A stretch of 64,000 nucleotides of DNA from Calliopsis andreniformis (GCF_051401765.1 NC_135071.1:10456961-10520960); one strand, 5' to 3'. Counted from the stretch's first letter, positions 25,401 to 37,570 are shown. Numbers and translations: made by a program. The notes: generated by a model not told the origin, from the sequence alone.

Positions 25401-27223
25401 ACAAAATTATTCCACATGACTTGTCGATTTCTGGTGTAATCATTATTACGTATATTGTGTAGCTCACGTACCTATGTAACGTTAAATACATGACCGTAAC
25501 ATTATTCTGGAACCGCAAATAGTATGCGAATCGTGGTGTTGTCGAAAGCATGCAACCATCACTGTATTAGTTACACTAAATTATTTGCATTAGTGGGTAA
25601 AATGCATTATCTGAGTTAAATTAAAATAGCGAAAATTAACTGTGAAGTATTTACTGAAACTTGTATTATTATGTCCTCCAAATTTGGTCACAAATAAAAC
25701 TGAGTTAAATTGATTCAGTATAAATGAAGATGTAAAATTAGAAACAAAATTGATTCAAATGAAAACGTTTGTCACAAATGTTCTTGAGATTTGGTCCAAA
25801 TAAAGCTGTAATGAAATGCTGATATGATATCAGAGGGTAACTTAAATGGCGGATAACAGGCAGCTTAAAAGCTAAACGAAACAGAAAGGCACTGCAATTT
25901 TACAAAAAAAAAAAACAAATCAGGAAAGATCTGTAATCTATCTAGTGAAGAAATATTCAGAATGAATAAGTGTTGCCAATATCAGGTCAAATATAGAACA
26001 TGCAAATTACTAATAGGTATTCTCATAATCAAATAGACTTGTTAGATACATAAGAGCAATTGCTACTACTTCTTAAGAGAAATCTGATTTAGGAACCTTT
26101 TGGGTTGCATATCTACTTCTACTTGACCCTCGAAATGGGTAATTGAAACAAGTTCTGCCAAATGATATCGATTAATTATGGAAAGTAGAAAAAATTGAAA
26201 TTTTTAGAACATTTATTTTCTGTGGATTTTCAATGAAAACACTTTCAATAAGATTTGCCAATTATTTTTCATGAAGATAAATTTTAAAGTGAAACAAATA
26301 AGCTTTCTGCCTCCAATTTTAAAACGTAATTTTACCTTTCAAATTTGGATTATTATGCAACAAGGTACAAAATCTTGCATAGTTTCATTAAAACGAAACA
26401 GCAGGAAATGATACTGTTAATAGAAAATACATAAATAATACGCAATGAATTGGATTCGTTGAACGCCTCCAAGTCGTTAATCAAACGGAATTGACGACAT
26501 CGCAATGAAACTTCATAAGAGATCAGTTTCTAAAAATGAACAAGTGGTTGTGAGTGGCAGCGTTATGGAATACCAAATGATCTGGGTCTAATTGTTCTAC
26601 CCTGTTACTAATCTCGAGATTTCCCCAGAGCGATCAAGTTCTCTGTCTCGGCGCGAAAGTTCCAGCGACAATTCTGGAAGTTGACTGAGCAGAAATAGCG
26701 GGAAAAGAACTCGATGATGCTGCAGGAACCAGAAAACTTGCACTGAGAGGTGGCATAACGTATTTATGAGATTCAAACTCTCTTTTCTCTCCAAGACTTA
26801 TGGGTAACGACATAAGGGAGTGAACAGCGTACTTGTCAGCTCTTTCGGGAAATTTTTAACGTAAATATTCAATACATGAGAATAATACGAGCGAAGTAAG
26901 GCCTTTTTTAGGTGAACTTTCTTACTCTGCAACATTACTGTTTGCTGGAGGGACAAGGGATGAAATATGTAAGTGTCAGTTTTCAAACAAAGAAGAAGTT
27001 ACCTGGTTAGTTTCAACTTACCTGGAAAGCGTTTTAACGTATCCTACAATATTAACTTGTAGCTGATGACAGGACAAATATTAATGGAAATTGCAGGCTC
27101 ACGTAAATTTGACAAATATCTGTAATCGTTTACAAGAAAAAATTGCAACGGAGTAGTAACTTAACTCGACATCTCATTTTCGTTTAATATTTAAATATTA
27201 TCAGGTAATGAATGTAATATAAA
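22473..27223. other. Long non-coding stretch, A+T-rich
   Basis: No gene could be supported. A 12-bp inverted pair GAATATTCAGGG (22,498-22,509) / CCCTGAATATTC (22,619-22,630) brackets a CpG-richer segment. Further CpG-richer patches lie at about 23,420-23,760 and 26,440-26,790. Near 24,225-24,268 the phrase TTCTTTAAAGTTAGG is duplicated. A run of twelve A lies near 25,904. Near 25,682 and 25,789 the words ATTTGGTC and CAAATAAA recur in the same order, a weak direct repeat. Confidence 0.55.
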
Positions 27224-27650
27224 TGTTTAGTGACATCTTTCGATTTTGATGAAACTAGGTATACGAATACTACATCAAAAAATATTTGACATGTATTTTT
27301 TTAGCTGCTGATATTCATGATTAGGGGTGAAAGCCACCCCCAAAGTTGGGTGGAAAATACATTTTCGTAAATATCTTGAATATTTATTATGCTTAATTAT
27401 AATGAATAAAATAGTTTCGTTTATGTCATTTCTTGTTTATAAAAAACCACGCAGTTGTATACTTACCAGTTTTTCTACCTATATTAGCTATCGGGATATT
27501 TATGAAAATATATTTCCTACTCCAACTTTGGGATGGTTTTCACCCCCCAAAACATGAATATCAATAGCTAAAAATAATACATATTTAATTGTTTTCGATG
27601 CTCTACTCCTATATCAAGTTTTATCAAAATCGGAAGATGACACTAAAATC
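27224..27650. mobile_element. Foldback/MITE with about 150-bp inverted arms, 427 bp
   Basis: The left arm (about 27,224-27,375) and the right arm (about 27,510-27,650, reversed) share TTTAGTG, CGATTTTGAT, GATATTCATG, GGGGTGAAA, CCAAAGTTGG and ATTTTC.TAAATATC in the same order. The loop of about 130 bp is A+T-rich. An open frame of 76 codons across the element is a by-product and not a gene, because it begins and ends in the mirrored arms. There is no transposase. Phrases such as CGATTTTGATGAAACT are common in dispersed insect repeats as I remember them. Target-site duplication is not clear. Confidence 0.85.
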
Positions 27651-28134
27651 ATGCCCATTGTTAGATACTCTTTCATTTTAATTACATATAAATCTTTTGT
27701 CTAGCCTAATTTAAGAAACAAATTTTCTCATTTTTATTAAATCTAAATTCTAAATAATAAAGAGGTGAGAAAAAGCAACTATGAGAAAAGGAGAAAACGT
27801 AGGAACGAGAAAGAAAAATAAAGACAACGTAACGTTTGGCCGTTAGCGATTGCGAGGTATTGTAGCTTTTTAAAAGCCTCCCTATAATCTTTTTCTTCCT
27901 CGAGGGGAGAAAGTGCTTTTGATACGACGAAACTTATATGTACCATGGATTTATAAAATGAAGCGAAAACATGTTACTTAATAGAAAGAGGACCTTTTTG
28001 TTAGTTGAACAAAAGGAACGTGAGAATGGCTTACACAGAACTGTATGTTGATTGTGACCACTCTCCTCTATTAAATCACAGCAGACTCCTCCTTTCTATA
28101 TATTAATGTATTACATTTGTTAATTTCACTATCA
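27651..28134. other. Plain A+T-rich DNA
   Basis: Nothing recognisable beyond purine-rich runs (for example AAAGGAGAAAACG near 27,790 and GAAAGAAAAATAAAG near 27,810). Confidence 0.5.
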
Positions 28135-28187
28135 GCAGGCGATGACTAAATCTCTATTACTACTACTACTACTCACATATCGCCTGC
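28135..28187. repeat. Trinucleotide microsatellite inside a 9-bp stem-loop
   Basis: GCAGGCGAT (28,135-28,143) pairs perfectly with ATCGCCTGC (28,179-28,187). The loop carries (TAC)5 at 28,158-28,173. A microsatellite flanked by a short perfect inverted repeat may mark the end of a mobile element or an expandable hairpin. Confidence 0.65.
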
Positions 28188-28224
28188 GGCTATCCCAACC
28201 TTTTAGTAATATTAAACAACTCCA

Positions 28225-28268
28225 AGCTTGGCTTTAGCTTGGCTTTAGCTTGGCTTTAGCTTGGTTTC
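28225..28268. repeat. 11-bp minisatellite, four copies
   Basis: The unit AGCTTGGCTTT is repeated head to tail three times exactly, with a fourth partial copy (AGCTTGGTTT). The near-identity suggests a recent expansion. No coding frame is implied. Confidence 0.85.
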
Positions 28269-28739
28269 CAAAACGGCAAGGAAGTTAGTAATATACATAT
28301 ACTGCTATAAAAATAAATGATGATTAAACATTACACGTACGAAAATATCTGTTAGTTAATAATTTCAAGGTAATTGAGTTTAGAATAATTAAAGATCAAG
28401 AACAAGTAAATTCAATAAATATCTAAATTGTTATGGTTGAAGTCTATTTTTGTTGTCTATGCATACAACTTATTATAGGAACTATGGAAAAAAGGAAAGC
28501 TCCAAGTGACACTATTTCTCGTTTAAATCAGATTACTTCCTTGCCAATCTACTGAAATTGTTATAAATATAATAAGTAGATGCTATTGGTAGTGCAAAAT
28601 TAATAAAAATGTTTAAAGATTGTAGACCAGAGGATCAGCTTTCTGTTTTACTTTTCAAATAAGAATCAGTCTCAGCACATATATATTTCTCAAAATTTAT
28701 TTAATAATTTCACTTTGCTGTAACCTTTTGTTAACCAAC

Positions 28740-29306
28740 ATGGTGATCAATCAATCCCTTGGACGCAAATACTAATCCTAAAAATTAAATAAATAACTGT
28801 AAATAAATTACTTTTACTTGGTTCCATAGCATATTGGAATCTATGGGCACGAAAGAGCGGACTTAATTTCCAGAGAAACTGTGAACCTACCATACCACAA
28901 TTCCAAATTACCCTCATGTCATAAAGAAGTACTGTTTTTCTGGAATAAACTCATCAAAGAAGAGTGGAATAAAACATGGCGGATCTCCTGAAATACACGT
29001 ATTCATAATACAAGAAATGATGTTTACGAAGTTAGTCAAGCCTTTGATACAAAACATCAAGTTCTCTTCACTAGATTGAAAATTGGCCATTCAAACTTCA
29101 CGCACTGTTTTTTATTAAAGAAAGAAGATCAACCTCAGTGCATTCTCTATAATCTTTTCAACTCTACAGACCATATCATTACTGCTTGTCTAAAGTATCC
29201 ACAAGAAAGGAACTTATATCAGGTTAATGAAAGCGTTAAAAAAGCCATTAAAAATAAGAAATCGTGCTCAAATGTGATGAAGTGTTTGAAACATATTGAA
29301 CTGTAG
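28740..29306 (+). pseudogene. Decayed non-LTR retrotransposon ORF2 end (RNase H and C-terminal domain)
   Basis: In one frame from 28,818 the translation contains HIGIYGHERAD, the conserved VPSHxGIxGNExAD block of RNase H in Jockey/I-type non-LTR retrotransposons. Further on comes KIGHSNFTH, and then a C-terminal cysteine-histidine region (QCILY...DHIITACLKY). These match the order RNase H, then the (R/K)IGHSxxTH motif, then the CxxC...H...C region in that group. Damage is clear: in-frame stops at 28,827 and 28,989, a frameshift just before 28,818 (the ITFTW block lies in another frame), and Tyr in place of the second Cys of CxxC. Upstream domains (endonuclease, reverse transcriptase) were not found, so this is a 5'-truncated dead copy. 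The last codons before the stop at 29,304 are intact. Confidence 0.85.
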
Positions 29307-29400
29307 AATGTAATTTAACTTTACCACTAACTTATGTATAACCTAGTTGCTGATGAACTTTCAACGGTTGACGCAACCTTAAAAATGCAATTAAAAAAAA
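29307..29400 (+). other. Probable 3' untranslated tail of the retrotransposon copy
   Basis: After the stop codon there are about 90 bases ending in the A-rich AAAAATGCAATTAAAAAAAA, as expected of a poly(A)-like 3' end of a non-LTR insertion. The end point is approximate and no target-site duplication could be defined. Confidence 0.45.
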
Positions 29401-32203
29401 TGACTTCTTCATCTGTTGTATTCGCTTACTACTTACTTTTACGTTCTCACAGAGTTCGTCTAAAAGAAATGCATGAAAGAATAATAGAATAAGAGCGTTC
29501 CTCTTGGTTCCTCTTGGTTCCTCTTCGCCTCCGTGGCTCGCGGGAGCAGCCACGTTGTCATTGACCGTAACGAGGAATTAGCATCTCTTGACCCTTATTT
29601 TTCGGCGGCTACTTGAAATTTCTTTCATTTCTGGAAACGCTGTTCCATCGGTACGGTATTGTGCTGGAGAACGCGCTACCGACCATGCGAGCGTTTACGA
29701 TAAAATTATTCCGGTCAGTCATCAACGAGCCACGGGCTGGAGCACAACAATAAAACCGTCCGCTTTCCGTACCGAGACAATCCTGCAATGGGTAAGAGCA
29801 GTATTGTGAATCAAGCCAAGAACAAAATCGTAGAGGGAGACTTTCGAATTGTAATCTATGTAAGGGTCGGTCTGCAGCTAATTAACGTACTGTAATTAGA
29901 ATTCAGGTTCGAGACGCGTAAAATGCTTGCTCGCGGGCCGTGGCGCACAATGGCGCACAGTGAGAGAATATCAGAGGATGCTCACCCAACTCTGTTGGCC
30001 TGCTCGAAATTGGGTTTGAAATGAAATGGACGGATGCAGAATGCATGGCGTACTTTGTATTTCGTTCTGCTCACCCGTACTCCCGTTTACCTTTCCATCT
30101 TTTTGATCACGGATGTCGCTGCGCATTCCATTGCTTTATGCGCCTCAAATGTTTCCTGTAATTTGACCTGCATTCTGTACGCCGTTCCACGCGATACGAC
30201 TATTGTTGTGTAATTTCCTGACGGAGACGTTTTGTTTTCTAGTAACACATCCTATGCTCTCTATTGTGTTCACTTTTACCACAACCTTTCGGTCACGATC
30301 AATTTCAGCGCTTTAATTAACGCTTTGCCGTACCGTCTCATGCAACCGACACGAGAAATTTTTTCTTCAGATATGTTCATTGTCTTGTAGTCGTGAATTC
30401 AGTTGAAAGTAGTAAGGATTAATTCTAAGTTATCTACCATCGTCCTTGTAGCATCTGGGTATGTCGTTTTCATTCCGTTAGGCAACCTTGCTGAGAAAAG
30501 TGTCTCCTTTTGATTTATTAAGAAAAGAGAATTGTCCAAAGAAATATTATATATTTTTTTGTGGTATATATTATGATTTATTGAATACAACACAATAATG
30601 TTTCATTATTAGACTCCACTCTACTCTGATAGTACCGAGATCGTGCAGTCTCATGGCATGTCCAGATGCCGACCAGTATAAATTAACTATACATGTATGC
30701 ATATGTATAAAAAATATTCAAATATTTTGAAGTTAGTACGTTTTTTATTTAATTTTACAAATAAAAATGAATAATGTACAAAAAGCTAAGTAATAAGAAA
30801 ATGAAGGCAAATCATATCTAGATAACGCAGTAGGAAAACTTAAGAAAAAGATATAAATTGTTATTTGCTTTTACTGCTAATACTTAAATTTACATCCCCG
30901 TTCAAAATATTATGACATCTTCCCATTGTCAATTTATACAGGTATGTAAATTATGAATATTAAATCGCTGTTTCCTCGCGAATTCCATTGCAAATATATA
31001 TTTGATGTACTGGACTCGATGGATGTGGGCAGTTTAGCTGTTTAAATCCTTGAAACTATTATACATTAAAAGGATGTGTTATCACTGTATTTTATTCTAC
31101 AATCTTCAGTCAGTGCCAGTGTTTCAAAAGTGGAAGAGATTCTAGAAAGACAAGGGAAAAATATAACATCTGACACAATACAAAGATAAATGACAATGAT
31201 GTCCAGAATTATAAAACCAGTATTACAAGGATGAGGTAAATGTATCCTACAGATAAAAAAATATAAATAATATTTAATGTTCTTGATAAGATACTTAAAA
31301 AATTATTCACTGAATATATAGTCTAATGTGATCAAAAATAAAATTGTTACCATTCAGTGAAATTTATTTCTGCTTCCATAATTTTTTCCAAATACATACT
31401 TGTGATCAAGTATTTAAATATTCTAATATTTTTGGACTGGTGTGTACGTAGTAGTCAAACGAATTTTTGCATTCGTGACATTCTTTTGCTGTCCGTTACC
31501 AGAAAAGAAGAGTGATCATAAGAAAAAGCGAATCTATTCTTTGTTATATTCACATTTTTGCATTGATCGAATTCGCATCGGTGTTGAGGTCAGAACGTGC
31601 TCAGGATGATATTCGTGACCAGTTTATTTTACTGAACGTTTCCTCCTTCCATTGTTGATCCTCGATCCCAGTTGCTATCGGTGAAGGATAAGAATTCATT
31701 TCGAAGGTACTTAAAGAAGATCGAAATCGAAGCCCTGTTGAGCCATCGATTATTGTTTTACGAACATTGCAGTTTCCCGCGTGCTCAGCGTGCAAATAAA
31801 ACGGACGTGGTTGAGCCTGTTTTCGCGAGAATGTAGGAAACATCCTCCCACCGGTATTTTGTTTTTCCATCTATTTTTCTCAGGTTTGCACTCCATGTGT
31901 CGTTAGCGGAATTCCCCCAAGGATTATCACCATGCATTTGTTTAATATTCAACCGTGCATTTGCTTCAGAATTTTCGCTGTTATACAACATGTCTCTGTG
32001 CACATAGATGCTAATACGCGATGAATTGCAAGCTAGCTACTTAGAAAAACACTTAAATTATCAAACATTCAAAATTGATAATCATACAAAATTTGTGGCT
32101 ATTTCTAATTTAATACACGTAAATTAAATTCATATTTGAACAGACAAATAAACTTCAAATAAGGTAAATTAACAGAGCATACGTGTACTTTTAGACTTCC
32201 ATA
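29401..32203. other. Non-coding stretch with a CpG-rich block at 29.5-30.3 kb
   Basis: No gene was recognised. The block at about 29,500-30,340 is CpG-rich. It has a short 10-bp tandem (GTTCCTCTTG, three units, about 29,498-29,527), a 7-bp stem CGTGGCT/AGCCACG near 29,532-29,554, and a doublet TGGCGCACAA/TGGCGCACAG near 29,940-29,959. The rest is plain A+T-rich DNA with a second, weaker CpG patch at about 31,560-31,860. Confidence 0.55.
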
Positions 32204-32251
32204 AGAAGTCCTCTGAAAAGCATTAGAGGCAATGTTTTTCAGGGGACTTCT
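32204..32251. repeat. 48-nt hairpin with 21-bp arms
   Basis: The 5' arm at 32,204-32,224 and the 3' arm at 32,231-32,251 are reverse complements except at two positions, both of which would be G:U pairs in RNA. The loop is six bases (AGAGGC). A diverged copy of the loop and 3' arm lies at 4,901-4,937, so this is a dispersed repeat. The loop is very short for a Drosha/Dicer substrate. It is probably a minimal palindromic repeat and not a microRNA gene. Confidence 0.75.
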
Positions 32252-32257
32252 CATGAG

Positions 32258-34074
32258 TTACAATTGTACTTATACCTCGTTAACATAAGATCAGTATTGT
32301 TGTAGGTGCTATAAACAATAAGAATATCATGGTAAAAAAACACAAAGTTTTAATCTTTTCTCTGCCTGCCATTTTATTATCTCTCTGATAAGGATAAAAC
32401 ATATCTAGACTTAAAAATATAAAATATTAATATGATGATGTATAGTCAATTAATAATTTAAAATTCATCATAGCAAATGCATCTCGTTATTTTTATTAGT
32501 ATCTTACTGTAAATAGAAACCATTCTATCTGGAAATAAATACAATTAAAATTATCTGTTGGTTGCGGTATTCCCTCGCTATGAACTCATGATTTATTCAC
32601 CATTGTTTGAACCTATTTTAAACTACCTACTAAATTCTGTTGTACAAAAGAGTTAGAAGAATTCGTATAAAAATCTTAACTTACACCTAACTCAAACCTA
32701 AGCGACAGATAACAAGGAAGATCCAAGATTTTATGTAGATCGCCCAATTTCGTTTACCAGTTTCACCGAGACTGTACTTAGTAAAAGTTTCCTATGATCT
32801 CGATTTAATACAATTTTCGACGTTCGATGTTGATCAAGTCCCAATCAGTGTCACCGAAATGGCAATGTTGTCTGTTTGATATCAACCGTGAGCCTGGCCA
32901 GTGGCCAGTTCAGTCGATTCGACTGTATTTCTCCAGTAATTTTGGCCGTTTTCTGCCTAAAACTCTTAAAGCGAAATCCCAGTGAATTTCTCGTTCCGCG
33001 CGATATCACCGGGATGTCGTAATTAGCGAATCAGCCGCATGGAATCGGATGCTCACTAAATCGCCAATAAAATATCAACTGGCTGCAGTTGTACTTGTGA
33101 TTACGATAACGTCACCTGACTAATGATCATCGTTGATGCCCTATCGAACGTTTCGTTTTTCGATTACCCATAGAATTGGCTGCTTTCGAAAAGTTTGCCT
33201 ATTAGTTAGGACTGAATATTCACTGCCACAGGCCGAGGGAAGTACAATTTTTGTTTTCTGAAAAAAGTTTGGCAACAAAATAAAATTTTTTTTTAACAAG
33301 TACCTACACCTAAATTAAATTTTTATACGTTTTTAATAAAAAATACTAACAATTGTGAAAAAGTAGATCCTTTACTAGGAACAAATTTCAGAAAATTTTG
33401 TTCAATTAGACTCAGTCAGGTTTGAAAGTGTTAAGAAAACACACTTGAAACCACATTTTCTCCAACAAAGTTTATTTTATTTCCAAAGTATTCTTCGTGA
33501 TATAGCTTGTCTGAGTCTAATTCTAATTCAACAATTGGAATTCCCTTTTGTGAAAGCCTTGACCATATATAATGAAGAATGTTTACATATTTATCTTTTC
33601 TTTAAAGTAGCGCACATTAATTTAGTTTCCACTATCAACTGCTGGACATCTTGTTCATATTAGAGATAAGGCTTCAGAGGTATGGTCAATAGCTTTTGTA
33701 AATTCCCTTATTAAAAACGAGTCGTAATTTCCCAACAATATTAGCAAAAAGTTTCAGAAAAGTAGCTTCAAACATCGCAAACGATGATGTTGCCTTGATT
33801 TGCAAAGATAATGGCATATTTATACATCAGCGCTGTCAAAGCGAGAACTCGCGAGCCTTTTGGGATTCTCTCATTCTCATCATCAGGGAAACTATGCGAC
33901 GCTATAAAGACCATTATGATAGATCACCGTATCTAATTTCAAGGAAGATCAAATACGATTTACGACATACTTATGTATTAGCGAATCGAAGCAACAGTTG
34001 GAAGGGGAAGAAGGCGAACGAGCGTTGGACCGTTGGACAGCGTTGTCATACATATGTGTTCAGATGGAACAAAA
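32258..34074. other. Non-coding stretch, CpG patch at 32.7-33.2 kb, weak inverted pair
   Basis: No gene. A CpG-richer patch lies at about 32,740-33,240. AAAGCCTTGACCATA (near 33,555) and GGTATGGTCAATAGCTTT (near 33,680) form an imperfect inverted pair about 110 bp apart that may be an eroded MITE. The 103-codon frame at 33,795-34,106 runs into the MITE at 34,077 and resembles no protein. Confidence 0.5.
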
Positions 34075-34076
34075 TA

Positions 34077-34194
34077 CAGGGTAATCAGTTCAACTGGAAA
34101 CATTGAATGTTGGCAGCATTTATTGTAAATGTTGTTAGCATTCCAAGTGCTGCCAACACTCATTAGAGGATTTCCAGTTAAAGTGATCACCCTG
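34077..34194. mobile_element. 118-bp MITE with TA target site
   Basis: Left end CAGGGTAATCAGTTCAACTG; right end read inward CAGGGTGATCACTTTAACTG. The match continues through GGAAA and TGTTGGCAGCA, giving arms of about 45 bp around a 29-bp centre. TA lies directly outside each end, the Tc1/mariner-type target site. It is far too short to encode a transposase. The CAGGGTG end is shared with the termini near 4,964 and 55,390. Confidence 0.85.
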
Positions 34195-34196
34195 TA

Positions 34197-37100
34197 AAGA
34201 AACAGATGCTTTTATTTATGACATTTACAGTCCCTGGTTATTAGGTGAATTATAATCACCTAAGTACTTACCACTGAAAACTTGTCAAACTTTAAGATTC
34301 CATAACTTTGTTAAGATTCTTTGGCTGTTGCAGCAAGAAGCGAATTGTGAAATTATAATTTGTCCACGTTTGACACTAGCTACATCTTACAGACAGTTCT
34401 GTCAATTTTTACTTATAGTATCACATAGCATGCTTATTTTTCAAAATAAGCGAAATCCCATTAGAAAAGCAGTTTTGTAATGATATTTGTTAAGTTATTT
34501 TAGTTCGAAGAGGATAATATAGAGAGTTCACTGTGCTACAGATTTCAGTTTGCATTCAACTAGTACTATAGATAATAGATTACGGTTTGTCAAAACTGTT
34601 CGAATTGGAACGTTGAAGCGAAGAATTACATAACTGAATTTTGTTCGGTGATGTACATTTTTATTTACTTTACTTTAACACAAAATACTTAATATATATA
34701 AAATTTGGTTGTGAATTTCATTCGAGACAATTTTTCAAACTTACCTTTTATTATTGTTCATTCAGCGTTTTTCAAATCTGTCAAAAATACTGACAGATGA
34801 ACAACGAACCAAACCAATGGAGCATTTTCTGTATCCTGCGTCATTTATTGTCTCTCTTTTATTCTCTTTATCTGGCGTACAAAAAAAAAAAGCTCACCGC
34901 TAATCCTATACCAGGGCGGAAGAGATGGTTCGAACTAATTTTTCAAAAACTCACATCGTTGGCTCGACGATAATCCTAAATGAAAAAGCGTCCAGTGAGC
35001 TGCTCTGAACTATCACACAGTCAGATTGATATTATCCTTTCCGCTTTGTCTAGTTCACTTCTTGTTAAATTTCCCAATCGTAGCCGCGTCATCGTTCATC
35101 GTTTATCATGGATAGCACGAGTGGCATGAAATGTGGAAGTGAAGATTAAACAACAGTAACGAGGAAAAGTGTAGATCTTTGTAGGAAAAATATGTCTGTA
35201 CTTGGCAATGACTTTTACTTCCTTCTGTTTCAAAAATTTTGCACTATATATTGAGAATTGTAAAGCCCTGTCCTGTACAAAATGGTAGATTTATTAGCAG
35301 AAGAATAAAATATATTTTCTCTTTTAAATTTTTATATATAGATATCTACCAAATAATTATTTGAGTTTCCTTAGAAAAATGTTCTTTCGAAATTTTTTTT
35401 ATAAATTATGTTAACCTTCTTCAAACCTCTTTTAACTCAATTGTGGTTCTTATTTGTTTAAAAAATTGAATAATTTGGACAAGAATATGAAGAAATTTTT
35501 ATCTCATAATTAGTGACACAGTTATCTGTTTATATTTGTAATAGAAATACCTCTTTTTTACTTATTTAAAGAAGCGTACGCGAGTAGAGTACTCTGAAAA
35601 GTAACGATGAAAGCTTAGGAATTATGGTGCCGTATTAGAAAAGAGCTGACGAGAATATAGGGAAGGGAGACCTTTGAGTGTAAAATTGATAAATTTAGAG
35701 GATTAAGCCTGTAAAGTGTGAAAAATTGTAGAATAAGCTTAGGGTGTCAAGCGGTCGAATGCAAGGAACATGAAAATCCCGTTTTATATTGATTCACATG
35801 AAAGACCTGCTCCCAGGGGCAATCTTCGCGAGGACTCCGTCTTCATATCTGATTCGATAGTTCTCCCTGGATCTTTCGTTTATTGCTACTTCACTGAAAT
35901 ATCAACGAAATTAATCGAATCTTGGGGACAGGTCACGTTTTAGTCATCAAAGGGATAAGTATTAAACTTCGAAATGTTCTTACTTCCGCGAGATCAGCGC
36001 TTTACGTCTTCAAATTTGATCTAGGGAGGTAAGATATTTTTTTATATTTCGCTTCAAGCGACGATCACAGGGGGCGGCAACTTTGAAAATCTCAATGATT
36101 GTCGTAAAGGTAAAGGACATTATTACACACGACTTTCCTCGTTGAATTTTCGAAATCGTTTCGCAAACTTCCAATCGTAATATACAATTTCGAGATGCAC
36201 TTTGAAACTTGGTCCATCCAGAAAATAACCTCCGTCTCGTTTGAAGAGTCGCCTGCACCACGCCTGGCCACTCTGCTAAGAGTTTATAGTTCTTAAACTA
36301 CTTTCGCAGTTTTGCGATACTTCGAATCAAGGAGCGATGGATAGTTTGTTCAAGGACAATTGGACTGACCAATTTGAAAATCGTGATTCAGAAAGATATT
36401 ACCGAAAATTTAAGTGTTAGTGAAAATTTGGTAATAGAATACCATGTCTGATTGTAGAGTAAGTAGACAGATAAAAGTGAATAGTAAATACAATAGAACC
36501 TGAATTAACCAATTTAACATCAGATTTAAGATTGATATGTTCTGTTAGTAGCTCATTTTTTTAATTCCTGGAGGCTTTTATTAAATGTGAGTTTGAGTTT
36601 CAACCAATCTCCTTAACCTTAACTTAAAACTGCCAAGAATCGATTTCTACTTTAAAACACTTCTAACTTTTTTACTGTTAAATATGTGGAAAAAATATAA
36701 TTTTCTTTAATTAGTGTATTCTGGAAGGATTTATCAATGTGTGGAAACAAATTTGTTGATCTATAACATTTGTGATGAGTATGGAATTCTTTCTTGATGC
36801 ACGAAACCTAGCTAAATATAGGCTTGGCAATTCTCACTATATATATAGTTAGGTGATTGGCAAAGAGTTAATACAATATTAACAATAGAGGGATAATACA
36901 AATGTTAATTGAGAACCGCTCCAACCAAGCAGAACTAAATAATAATTGTAAATAGAAGAAAAGCACCTTACTGTGCAAGTTCCACATACTTTTCTAGTTA
37001 ACAGTTCGAAAAGTATCCTGATGTAGGAAAGTTAGAAATCTGAAACTCGTCGGGTGAAATCCATTAAGCTGAACGAAGACCGAAAGCGCCACTGGGAGAC

Positions 37101-37528
37101 TATCGCCAAAGACCAGGTTTTTGAAAAACACCTGTCGAACTATCTCGCAGTTGGCTCTGTCTAGATAGATGCACTTCCAAACACCGTCCACCTGGAAAAT
37201 ACCTCCGCACTCCCGAGGATTCGCTCCTATTTCTACAGGTTCGTCTTCCAGCTGGCAGAGAAGGAGACTTTATGACTTCTACGAGAGTTACTTTCGCGAT
37301 ATTTTGAGCTTCGGAGAAGACGCGATTTTCCGCTGTGCGGGGAACGCCTCGCGAGAAACTTTTTGCAAGGAACTCTATGATGCACACGAGCTGATAGCGC
37401 TAGATGGAGTGCTTCGTTCATACTTTCTACTCTTTTACGCCGTATCACCAAGAGGAATGTTCGTCTTTTTGTCGGAGTTACGCCAGTTGCATCTTTCTTA
37501 TCGGAGGACCGGAACTATCTTTGTAAAC
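34197..37528. other. Non-coding stretch with CpG patches
   Basis: No gene could be supported. Patches at about 35,740-36,350 and 37,020-37,528 are CpG-richer. The second holds a 128-codon plus-strand frame (37,169-37,555) overlapped by 95- and 72-codon minus-strand frames, a pattern of composition and not of coding. Small hairpins include TTAGGTGA/TCACCTAA (34,241-34,263) and ATCTGTCA/TGACAGAT (near 34,776-34,799). Confidence 0.5.
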
Positions 37529-37570
37529 ATTAATTGTAGCCCTTCACGTGAATGAAGGACTACAATTAAT
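37529..37570. repeat. 42-nt hairpin with 18-bp arms
   Basis: ATTAATTGTAGCCCTTCA (37,529-37,546) and TGAAGGACTACAATTAAT (37,553-37,570) pair at 17 of 18 positions around the loop CGTGAA. It sits at the edge of a CpG-rich patch. No second copy was found in the window. A structured RNA, a recent palindromic insertion or a protein-binding palindrome are all possible. Confidence 0.75.

Noticed and set aside
27327..27557. 76-codon frame
   Set aside because: It begins and ends in the mirrored arms of the foldback element and is not a gene.
33554..33708. Imperfect inverted pair around TTGACCATA
   Set aside because: Only about 13 of 16 bases pair and outward similarity is patchy, too weak to call an element.
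34927..34937. GGTTCGAACT, resembling a tRNA B-box
   Set aside because: No A-box, acceptor stem or cloverleaf could be built around it. Similar words near 56,470 and 59,067 also failed.
37169..37555. 128-codon plus-strand frame
   Set aside because: Overlapped by two minus-strand frames, ends inside a hairpin, and matches no family. Composition is the simpler explanation.
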